A model generated the notes under the pieces. It made no database searches and was not told the DNA's origin. It worked only from the letters and a program-made list of their open reading frames with translations. A stretch of 27,413 bases of DNA, taken from NCBI GenBank assembly GCA_910577105.1, contig CAJTMB010000037.1, forward strand, positions 1 to 27,413, given 5' to 3'. Shown one piece after another: positions 1 through 5,566 of the stretch. Position 1 is the stretch's first letter. Every line of letters starts with the position of its first letter. Position numbers and translations under genes: made by a program. The DNA is from an uncultured Lachnospiraceae bacterium (GTDB lineage: Bacteria > Bacillota > Clostridia > Lachnospirales > Lachnospiraceae).

Positions 1-35
1 TTCCATATTTTTTTCCTCTCTTTCCTCTCTGAAAA

Positions 36-51
36 GTTCGAACGTTCGAAC
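36..51. promoter_or_regulatory. 16-base perfect palindrome, possible operator
   Basis: The sequence GTTCGAACGTTCGAAC is its own reverse complement. It lies about 85 bases before the ylbN promoter. On the minus strand, further left, there is a purine-rich AGAGAGG followed by ATG at bases 6-4, so a divergent gene may begin at the window edge; only two codons are visible. If so, the palindrome sits between two divergent genes, where a repressor site would be expected. It does not fit the Gram-positive LexA box, because the GAAC and GTTC halves touch without the 4-base spacer. Function is a guess; the symmetry is directly seen. Confidence 0.3.
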
Positions 52-136
52 CGTTGTTGTGGGGCTTTGTATGTCCCTTTCCTTATCACACTTTAATTGT
101 AAACTTTTCATCAAGGATTTTATTTGTATTTAAGAG

Positions 137-165
137 TTGACAAAGCCAGTTGCCATGGGTATAAT
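137..165 (+). promoter_or_regulatory. Consensus sigma-A promoter of ylbN-rpmF
   Basis: TTGACA at 137-142 and TATAAT at 160-165 are exact consensus hexamers with a 17-base spacer. Transcription should start near 172. This rules out the upstream in-frame TTG at 137 as the start codon of the next gene, since that codon is part of the -35 box, and also the ATG at 155. Confidence 0.9.
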
Positions 166-217
166 AAAACAGTATGTGAAAACGAAAGTGGACTTGTACT
201 TTCGCCGGGAGCAAACT

Positions 218-745
218 ATGTTATTGAATTTGACTGATGTATTGATATCCGAAGGAAAAACAAGGTCAGAAGACATCATGATTGAAATGACCTCCTACAA
301 AAGCCGCATGGGGGATTTTCCCATAGTGGAAAAGACACCGCTGCATCTTAAGTTTACCAATCAGGGAGCAGGCAGGGCCAAAGTAGAAGGAAACGCGGTG
401 ATAACCCAGATGATGTGCTGTGACCGGTGCCTAAAGGAAGTTCCGGTAAAAATCGTACTGGAATTTTCCCGGGAAGTGTTTTCACCGGATGTGGATGACA
501 GGGAAATTCTGGATGAGAGCGATTCGGGCGTTATGGATGGCTATCAGTTAAACATAGAGTTACTGGTATACAACGAGCTTTTGATGAACCAGCCTGAGAA
601 GGTACTTTGTAAGCCGGATTGCAAGGGAATTTGTAAGAAGTGTGGCAAAGACCTCAATGAAGGGGAATGCGGGTGCGATACCTTTGTCCCGGACCCCCGC
701 ATGGCGGTATTACAGGATATCTTTAACGCAAATAAGGAGGTGTAA
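218..745 (+). CDS. ylbN: DUF177 / YceD-YlbN family zinc-binding protein
   Basis: A 175-residue cytoplasmic protein of the DUF177 family (YceD in E. coli, YlbN in Bacillus). The family is almost always encoded directly before rpmF (ribosomal protein L32) and has been linked to rRNA metabolism; its exact biochemical role is not settled. A CDRC pair lies near residue 68, and a cysteine cluster near residues 130-155 (CKPDC, CKKC, CGC) could hold a zinc ion. The start at 218 is chosen because GGGAG lies about 7 bases upstream and because the longer in-frame starts overlap the promoter. Two bases separate it from rpmF, and the two form one operon ending at the terminator at 945-984. Confidence 0.9.
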   Translation: MLLNLTDVLISEGKTRSEDIMIEMTSYKSRMGDFPIVEKTPLHLKFTNQGAGRAKVEGNAVITQMMCCDRCLKEVPVKIVLEFSREVFSPDVDDREILDESDSGVMDGYQLNIELLVYNELLMNQPEKVLCKPDCKGICKKCGKDLNEGECGCDTFVPDPRMAVLQDIFNANKEV

Positions 746-747
746 CG

Positions 748-927
748 ATGTCTATTTGTCCCAAGAATAAATCTTCTAAAGGTAGAAGAGATAAGAGAAG
801 AGCAAACTGGAAAATGAGTGCTCCCACATTAGTAAAATGCAGCAAATGCGGTGCATTAATGATGCCTCATAGAGTATGCAAGGCTTGTGGTTCTTACAAT
901 AAAAAAGAAATCATCAGCATGGACTAA
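748..927 (+). CDS. rpmF: 50S ribosomal protein L32
   Basis: A 59-residue basic protein that begins MSICPKNKSSKGRRDKRRA, the typical L32 N-terminus. CSKC and CKAC pairs mark the zinc-ribbon (C+) form of L32 rather than the cysteine-free form. It is a component of the large ribosomal subunit. A strong AAGGAGGTG ribosome binding site overlaps the end of ylbN, so the two genes are translationally close. It is followed by a clear intrinsic terminator. Confidence 0.97.
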   Translation: MSICPKNKSSKGRRDKRRANWKMSAPTLVKCSKCGALMMPHRVCKACGSYNKKEIISMD

Positions 928-944
928 ATGTAAGAAAAGCAGAG

Positions 945-984
945 AAATCAAGGGTTTGAGTTATTCTTCCCTTGATTTTTTTTT
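945..984 (+). terminator. Intrinsic terminator after rpmF
   Basis: AAATCAAGGG (945-954) pairs with CCCTTGATTT (969-978) and is followed by an unbroken T run to 984. It ends the ylbN-rpmF operon. Confidence 0.92.
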
Positions 985-994
985 GTTAAAAATA

Positions 995-1023
995 TTGAAA
1001 TTAACTGAACAATATGTTACATT
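995..1023 (+). promoter_or_regulatory. Candidate sigma-A promoter of the 1074 gene
   Basis: TTGAAA (995-1000) and TACATT (1018-1023) are 17 bases apart in an AT-rich stretch just after the rpmF terminator. The -10 has two mismatches to consensus, so this is tentative. Confidence 0.4.
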
Positions 1024-1073
1024 AATATCGTAACTAAACAAAATGAACAGTTAAAAGTTTTTAGGAGGGAAAA

Positions 1074-1487
1074 ATGGATATTGGGAGCGGTTATTTTGTA
1101 GGAAGCAGTATCAAAAATAAGGATACAGAAGCAATTATGAAGTTTCTTTCTTCGCCGGAAAATGTCAATAAGATGCTGGTCGCTTCGGAACTTGGTCTTC
1201 CGGCAATAACGCCTGTTGTAAAGGAATTGGAATGGCAGTTTGAGAACAGCAGTTTATCTCCGCTGCATCACAATGGTAAAAATCAAAATGCAGTGCATCG
1301 CCAAAATGTGGGCAGGATGATTAAGTATGTTATGGCGCAGTTTGGCTATGTTCCGGTAGACGGAGGACTGAGCGAAAGGGCCAGAATACCCAAATTTGCA
1401 AATTCCAAACATTTTTCAACAGCTGCCATATATGAAAAAAGGAAGGACGCTAAGTATGAAATTGATATAAAGATTGTGGAAAATTAA
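1074..1487 (+). CDS. Conserved-looking small protein of unknown function
   Basis: A 137-residue soluble protein with no signal peptide or membrane segment; I do not recognise the family. AGGAGGG lies 6 bases before the ATG, so it is very probably translated. The second half is basic and aromatic, with the stretch GRMIKYVMAQFGYVPVDG followed by RARIPKF, and the C-terminus alternates charged and hydrophobic residues (YEIDIKI) as in a beta strand. It stands alone between the rpmF terminator and a bidirectional terminator shared with the convergent ferritin-like gene. The codon style resembles its neighbours, with no sign of truncation. No function is assigned. Confidence 0.75.
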   Translation: MDIGSGYFVGSSIKNKDTEAIMKFLSSPENVNKMLVASELGLPAITPVVKELEWQFENSSLSPLHHNGKNQNAVHRQNVGRMIKYVMAQFGYVPVDGGLSERARIPKFANSKHFSTAAIYEKRKDAKYEIDIKIVEN

Positions 1488-1510
1488 ATAGAAAAAAATA
1501 GGCAAGCCGG

Positions 1511-1546
1511 AAAAAGCGGTTTCGGGGATGTTCCGAACCGCTTTTT
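1511..1546. terminator. Bidirectional intrinsic terminator
   Basis: AAAAAGCGGTTTCGG pairs with CCGAACCGCTTTTT around a short loop. An A run on the left and a T run on the right let it work on both strands. It lies between the convergent genes ending at 1487 (+) and 1578 (-), so it probably serves both. Confidence 0.85.
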
Positions 1547-1577
1547 AAGTATGATTTATTTGGCATTCAGCACGTTT

Positions 1578-2096
1578 TTATAAATGATACTCTGCAATTA
1601 TTTTTTCCAGAATTTTCACATGTATTTTTTCATCCATCACAATCCTCTCCAAATTTGTAACGATAAGGATGTCGTCTATTCCCGCAATTTGCTGTTCATA
1701 CTTCTGTATGGCTGTTTTTTCTCCCGCAAGCGAGTTATGTACAATCCGGTCAAGTTCTATTGCATACAGGTTGTATTCCGGGGTCCAGTATGACATGCGG
1801 CTTGTGCGGTGCGTCCATAACCGGGGCTGTTCGCCAAGCAAAGTTGCCAGAGAACCGAAGATTCTTAAGTGATGCATCTCCACAATGCTGATTTTTCGGA
1901 AAAGAAAAGCAATATCCCTGTATTTCTGTTCGGTTTGGAAATGATTGTACAGGTATAGGCTGATTGTGGACATTTCTGAATGGGCGCCGCCGTAGTTATC
2001 CAGCATTAACCTCCCATAGCAGTTGTTTTTTCCGGCAACGGATACAGGTGGATAAGGTTCGTCAGATGCACAGGGCATATTTTCATAATCCAGCAT
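1578..2096 (-). CDS. Ferritin-like di-metal protein (rubrerythrin / Mn-catalase-like)
   Basis: A 172-residue protein with the four-helix ferritin-like pattern. A glutamate in helix 1 (GGAHSEMSTI, about residue 41), EMHH in helix 2 (about residue 73), a glutamate in helix 3 (GEKTAI) and DEKIH in helix 4 (about residue 155) are the expected ligands of a two-metal centre. The phrase LDNYGGAHSEMST is reminiscent of the start of the ferritin domain in CotJC/manganese-catalase proteins. A likely role is peroxide handling or metal binding in an anaerobe; substrate and metal cannot be read from sequence. The start codon at 2096 has AAGGAAG upstream. It is the only minus-strand gene recognised in the window and is monocistronic, with the shared terminator at 1511-1546. 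Confidence 0.8.
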   Translation of the reverse strand: MLDYENMPCASDEPYPPVSVAGKNNCYGRLMLDNYGGAHSEMSTISLYLYNHFQTEQKYRDIAFLFRKISIVEMHHLRIFGSLATLLGEQPRLWTHRTSRMSYWTPEYNLYAIELDRIVHNSLAGEKTAIQKYEQQIAGIDDILIVTNLERIVMDEKIHVKILEKIIAEYHL

Positions 2097-2171
2097 AAAG
2101 CACTTCCTTAAAAGTTAATCTAGTAGAGTATATGTCATATCCGTCTTAAAAAGTCCCCCAAGAAGTATGGT

Positions 2172-2364
2172 TTTTAATACCGTATCCTGCATGACGGAAA
2201 CCCCTGCGTGCATTTGATTCCATAAAGGACCGTGTAAAAACGCTGGTACTTAGAGGTTGTTTTTCAACCGCTTACGTACCACTGCGTTTTTACCCGAGCG
2301 GGAGCGTGTCCTGTTGGAACAAATGCACGCAGGGGCTTCCGTCATGCAGGATACGGTATCAAAA
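2172..2364 (+). repeat. Long-hairpin intergenic element, copy 1 (forward)
   Basis: The outer arms 2177-2216 and 2320-2359 are complementary at 39 of 40 positions (A2200 faces C2336). TTTT/AAAA can extend the stem to 2172-2364. Inside lie the conserved blocks CATTTGATTCCATAAAGGAC (2211-2230) and GTCCTGTTGGAACAAATG. Further in is a second stem, GTAAAAACGC with GCGTTTTTAC, and an apical stem AGAGGTTG/CAACC around a T-rich loop. One side carries a conserved 14-base bulge, CCGAGCGGGAGCGT. This copy lies in the divergent gap between the ferritin-like gene and the traX gene, directly before the traX promoter. It accounts for most of the 343-base gap between these two genes. Confidence 0.9.
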
Positions 2365-2380
2365 GTTGAAAACCTTGATA

Positions 2381-2409
2381 TTGACAGAAGCGGATAAACA
2401 TATTATTGT
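2381..2409 (+). promoter_or_regulatory. Sigma-A promoter of the TraX-family gene
   Basis: TTGACA (2381-2386), a 17-base spacer, and TATTGT (2404-2409). The predicted transcript start, near 2416, lies after the upstream ATG at 2413, so that ATG cannot be the start codon. This agrees with the Shine-Dalgarno site before 2440. Confidence 0.75.
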
Positions 2410-2439
2410 CTTATGGAAAGTAGCAATATGGAGGTTGAC

Positions 2440-3174
2440 ATGAATCAATATGATATGCCTTTACAGGAAAGAAAAAATGGAATCAGCGGGAGCACGCTTA
2501 AGATAATTGCCATTGTTTCGATGCTTATCGACCATATTGGCGCAGTGATTGTACTGAGGATGTTAATGCATGACTTCAACAATGAACTGTATACGCTCTA
2601 CAATGTATTAAGGGGAATCGGACGAATTGGTTTTCCGATTTTCTGTTTTCTGTTGGTCGAAGGATTCCGGCATACCCGGAATAGTAAAAAGTACGCGGTG
2701 CGGCTGGGAGTTTTTGCACTGATTTCAGAGATACCTTTTGATTTGGCTTTTCGGGGGAAACTTGTTGATTTGAGCTATCAGAATGTGTTTTTCACCTTGC
2801 TTATAGGTCTATTGGTAATGATAGTATGCAGGAAAATATCTGAAAAGTTCCATGAAAACAGGATAGTTATGTATATTCTTTATGTGCCGACAGTACTTTT
2901 CGGCGTGATGCTGGCGGAATTTTTGCAGACGGACTATGCCGGTATTGGTATTTTATGCATTATGGCGCTGTACTTTTTCAGGGGAAACAAAGCATGTCAG
3001 ATGGTGGCAGGCTGTACGGCATTTTTATGGGAGCTGCCGGCGCCGGTTGCGTTTATCCCCGTGGTTTTTTATAATGGCAAAAGGGGGTTTCGGATAAAGT
3101 ATTTCTTTTATGCTTTTTATCCGGTACATCTGTTTCTTTTATATTTGGCGGCCAGATTTGCGGGCCTGTTATAA
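2440..3174 (+). CDS. TraX family membrane protein
   Basis: A 244-residue integral membrane protein with about seven hydrophobic segments. It opens with SGSTLKIIAIVSMLIDHIGA and closes with FYPVHLFLLYLAA, both hallmarks of the TraX family. TraX of F plasmid acetylates pilin; chromosomal Firmicute homologues are common, with unknown substrates, and the fold is thought to be related to membrane acyltransferases. The start at 2440 is chosen because GGAGG lies 5 bases before it and the promoter start point excludes 2413. The gene is bracketed by two long-hairpin elements (copies 1 and 2), with its own promoter and no ordinary terminator. There are no conjugation genes nearby, so a role in conjugation is unlikely. 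Confidence 0.85.
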   Translation: MNQYDMPLQERKNGISGSTLKIIAIVSMLIDHIGAVIVLRMLMHDFNNELYTLYNVLRGIGRIGFPIFCFLLVEGFRHTRNSKKYAVRLGVFALISEIPFDLAFRGKLVDLSYQNVFFTLLIGLLVMIVCRKISEKFHENRIVMYILYVPTVLFGVMLAEFLQTDYAGIGILCIMALYFFRGNKACQMVAGCTAFLWELPAPVAFIPVVFYNGKRGFRIKYFFYAFYPVHLFLLYLAARFAGLL

Positions 3175-3190
3175 AGCCGGATATAACGGG

Positions 3191-3378
3191 GAAATTTCCG
3201 TGTTCATGGCGGCAGCAGGCGGGTGTATTTGTCCCAACAGGACGCGTTCTCACTCGTGTAAAAACACAGCAGTACATAAGAGGCTGTAAGACAACCTTTC
3301 AGTACCGGTGTATTTACGCGGTCCTTTACGGAATCAAATGCACGCACCTGCTGCTGCCATGAAAAATACGGAAACTTC
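3191..3378 (-). repeat. Long-hairpin intergenic element, copy 2 (reverse, diverged)
   Basis: This is the same element in the opposite orientation to copy 1, starting 16 bases after the traX stop. The reverse-strand block CATTTGATTCCGTAAAGGAC differs by one base from the other copies. The outer arms (about 3191-3231 with 3335-3378) pair less well than in the other copies: several G-T wobbles, a G-G and a C-A mismatch, and a 3-base insertion on the right (GAAAAATAC against GTGTTC). The central stem persists (GTAAATAC / GTGTTTTTAC). It is the most decayed of the five. It covers most of the 317-base traX-plsX gap; the remainder is the plsX promoter and leader. Confidence 0.85.
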
Positions 3379-3391
3379 AGAGATTTTTGAC

Positions 3392-3420
3392 TTGATTTTT
3401 ATATATTCGTCTAGTATAGT
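3392..3420 (+). promoter_or_regulatory. Candidate sigma-A promoter of the plsX operon
   Basis: TTGATT (3392-3397), a 17-base spacer, and TATAGT (3415-3420), just after repeat copy 2. An overlapping TTGACT at 3387 with a 19-base spacer to TAGTAT (3412) is a weaker alternative. The leader would be about 65 bases. Confidence 0.6.
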
Positions 3421-3491
3421 AAAAAAGTGGATATTACAAATGTGTGCATTCTTATGGCATTGTAGGCCGTCAGGTGCAGGGGGGTATGGAA

Positions 3492-4502
3492 ATGAGTGAA
3501 ATGGTGAATGTCGCAGTGGATGCCATGGGTGGTGACAATGCGCCTGTCGAGATTGTAAAAGGTGCCGTGGATGCGGTAAATGAAAATGAAGCTGTCAGGA
3601 TTTTTCTGGTTGGCAGACAAGAAGTTATTGCCAAAGAACTGGAAAAGTATACATATGATTCCGGCCGGGTGGAAATAGTACATGCAGAGGATGTTATCGA
3701 AACGGCAGAGCCTCCGGTGATGGCGATTCGGAAAAAAAAGGATTCATCCATTGTAAAGTCCATGTATATGGTGAAAGACGGAACCTGTGACGCTTTTGTA
3801 TCAGCCGGTTCCACCGGCGCGGTGCTGGTAGGCGGGCAGGTGATTGTAGGCAGGATAAAAGGGGTGGAAAGACCTCCTCTGGCGCCGCTTATCCCTACGG
3901 AAAACGGAGCCGCCCTTCTGGTGGACTGCGGAGCCAATGTGGATGCAAGACCGTCCCATCTGGTACAGTTTGCGAAGATGGGCTCTGTATATATGGAGAA
4001 TGTTATGGGAATTAAAAATCCCAAAGTTGGAATTGTGAATATCGGCGCTGAAGAGGAAAAAGGAAATGCACTGGTCAAAGAAACCTTCCCGCTTTTGAAA
4101 AACTGTCCTGAAATCAATTTTATCGGCAGTATAGAGGCGAGGGATATACCGTCAGGCGCGGCAGACGTCATTGTCTGTGAAGCATTTGTGGGAAATGTGG
4201 TATTAAAATTGTATGAGGGTGTCGGAGCTACTCTGATTAAGAAAGTAAAAGGAGGGATGATGACAAACTTAAGGAGCAAGCTGGGGGCGTTTCTGGTGAA
4301 ACCGGCACTGAAGAAAACGCTGAAAGCTTTTGATTTGGAGGAATACGGCGGCGCTCCGATGTTAGGCTTGAACGGCCTGGTGGTTAAGACCCATGGCAGT
4401 TCCAAGGCAGTAGAAATCAAAAATTCTGTTCTGCAATGTGTCACATTTAAAGAGCAGAAGATTAATGATAAAATAAAAGAAAAAATTACATTAGAAGATT
4501 AA
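3492..4502 (+). CDS. plsX: Phosphate acyltransferase PlsX
   Basis: A 336-residue enzyme that converts acyl-ACP plus phosphate to acyl-phosphate, the substrate for PlsY in phosphatidic acid synthesis. It begins with the family signature VAVDAMGGDNAP, and contains SAGSTGAVLVGG, LLVDCGAN, NIGAEEEKGN and CEAFVGNVVLK, all typical of PlsX. The start at 3492 gives normal family length and sits 7 bases after AGGGGGG; the in-frame ATG at 3486 is too close to that site, and one at 3444 would add an unrelated N-terminus. acpP follows after 15 bases, the usual plsX-acpP pairing. It is the first gene of a run that reaches ftsY. Confidence 0.97.
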   Translation: MSEMVNVAVDAMGGDNAPVEIVKGAVDAVNENEAVRIFLVGRQEVIAKELEKYTYDSGRVEIVHAEDVIETAEPPVMAIRKKKDSSIVKSMYMVKDGTCDAFVSAGSTGAVLVGGQVIVGRIKGVERPPLAPLIPTENGAALLVDCGANVDARPSHLVQFAKMGSVYMENVMGIKNPKVGIVNIGAEEEKGNALVKETFPLLKNCPEINFIGSIEARDIPSGAADVIVCEAFVGNVVLKLYEGVGATLIKKVKGGMMTNLRSKLGAFLVKPALKKTLKAFDLEEYGGAPMLGLNGLVVKTHGSSKAVEIKNSVLQCVTFKEQKINDKIKEKITLED

Positions 4503-4517
4503 AGGAAGGATTAGGTT

Positions 4518-4751
4518 ATGGAATTTGAAAAGTTGAAAAAAGTAATAGCGGAAGTTTTGAATGTTGACCCTGAGGAAATTACAATGGAATCCACCTTTAT
4601 GGACGATTTGGGAGCGGATTCCCTGGATGTTTTCCAGATTATCATGGGAATTGAAGAAGAATTTGATATCGAGATTCCGGCAGAAAAGGCAGAAAAGATT
4701 GCCACTGTGGAAGAAGCGGTAGAAATGATTAAAAATGCAGTTAATAATTAG
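4518..4751 (+). CDS. acpP: Acyl carrier protein
   Basis: A 77-residue acidic protein of standard ACP length. Ser35 in GADSLD is the site for the 4'-phosphopantetheine arm. It carries growing acyl chains in fatty-acid synthesis and feeds PlsX, encoded directly upstream. AAGGAAGG lies before the ATG. A weak terminator-like hairpin and a larger hairpin follow before rnc. Confidence 0.97.
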   Translation: MEFEKLKKVIAEVLNVDPEEITMESTFMDDLGADSLDVFQIIMGIEEEFDIEIPAEKAEKIATVEEAVEMIKNAVNN

Positions 4752-4758
4752 GAATGGG

Positions 4759-4779
4759 AATCGTTTGCGAATGATTTTT
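4759..4779 (+). terminator. Weak terminator or attenuator after acpP
   Basis: AATCGTT (4759-4765) and AATGATT (4770-4776) form a 7-pair stem with one G-T pair and a TGCG loop, followed by five T residues. It is too weak for a full stop but could cut transcription between acpP and rnc. Confidence 0.35.
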
Positions 4780-4781
4780 AC

Positions 4782-4826
4782 AAGTATTCCTGTATGCCGG
4801 CCCTACAGGCGGTAGCAGGAATACTT
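4782..4826 (+). promoter_or_regulatory. Hairpin in the rnc leader
   Basis: AAGTATTCCTG (4782-4792) pairs perfectly with CAGGAATACTT (4816-4826). The inner part is GC-rich with a possible GCC/GGC extension. It ends 8 bases before the rnc Shine-Dalgarno site (4835-4840) and lacks a real U tract. In E. coli, RNase III cuts a hairpin in its own leader to limit its synthesis; a similar role here is an inference from position. Confidence 0.5.
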
Positions 4827-4846
4827 TGTTTATGAAAGGATATTTT

Positions 4847-5566
4847 ATGGTACCGGGATACACTTTGGAAGAGTTGGAAAAGAGAATTTCTTATCATTTT
4901 CGGAATCAGGCGCTTTTGAGGCAGGCAATTACACACACCTCTTTCAGCAATGAACAGAAAATTAACAAACAAATGCATTATGAACGACTTGAGTTTTTGG
5001 GGGATGCGGTTTTGGAACTTATTACAAGTGACTTCCTTTACCATGGAAATCCCGAAAAAACAGAAGGACAGCTTAGTAAAATGAGGGCTTCCCTGGTATG
5101 TGAGCCGGCACTTGCTTTCTGTGCAAGGGATTTGGACCTGGGTAAATTTATTATATTGGGCCGTGGCGAAGAAGCCACCGGCGGCAGGGACAGGGATTCC
5201 ATAATAGCTGATGTGATGGAAGCCATTATCGGGGCGATTTTTCTCGATGGAGGTATGGAAGAGGCAAAGAAATACATATACCATACCGTGCTGGCGGACC
5301 AGGGGAGCAAGCAGCTTTTTCTGGACAGTAAGACCAATCTGCAGGAATATATGCAGGGACAGATTAAAAAAGAATTTCATTATCATCTTACGGAGGAGTC
5401 GGGACCGGAACATGACAAGCACTTTTCGGTAGAAGTAGTGATGGAAGATAAGGTGCTTGGCAGGGGGGAAGGCAGGACAAAAAAAGGAGCGGAACAGCAG
5501 GCTGCTTATGAAGCGCTGCTTCGTTTAAAGGAAGCGGAAGAGAAAGGGATTGGGACATGTATTTAA
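4847..5566 (+). CDS. rnc: Ribonuclease III
   Basis: A 239-residue double-strand-specific endoribonuclease that processes rRNA precursors and structured mRNAs. The catalytic domain (about 1-150) carries the signature ERLEFLGDAVLE (46-57) and ADVMEA (121-126), giving the metal-binding residues Asp53, Asp122 and Glu125 expected for the family. The dsRNA-binding domain covers about 162-232, with the basic end GRTKKGAEQQAA. The start at 4847 follows AAAGGA by 6 bases; ATG 4832 and TTG 4826 lack a site. The 3' end overlaps smc by 10 bases in a different frame, so the two are coupled, an arrangement also seen in Bacillus. Confidence 0.96.
   Translation: MVPGYTLEELEKRISYHFRNQALLRQAITHTSFSNEQKINKQMHYERLEFLGDAVLELITSDFLYHGNPEKTEGQLSKMRASLVCEPALAFCARDLDLGKFIILGRGEEATGGRDRDSIIADVMEAIIGAIFLDGGMEEAKKYIYHTVLADQGSKQLFLDSKTNLQEYMQGQIKKEFHYHLTEESGPEHDKHFSVEVVMEDKVLGRGEGRTKKGAEQQAAYEALLRLKEAEEKGIGTCI

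Noticed and set aside
36..51. Palindrome as a LexA (SOS) box
   Set aside because: The GAAC and GTTC halves are adjacent, lacking the 4-base spacing of the Gram-positive LexA site.
2172..2364. Long-hairpin elements as tRNA, riboswitch, CRISPR or attC arrays
   Set aside because: There is no cloverleaf, no direct-repeat spacing, no cassette genes, and both orientations occur next to promoters; none of these classes fits.
3470..4444. Long open frame of 324 codons on the minus strand opposite plsX
   Set aside because: It lies wholly antisense to a complete PlsX, has no family pattern, and is Ser/Thr/Pro-rich as expected from reading the complement of this codon usage.
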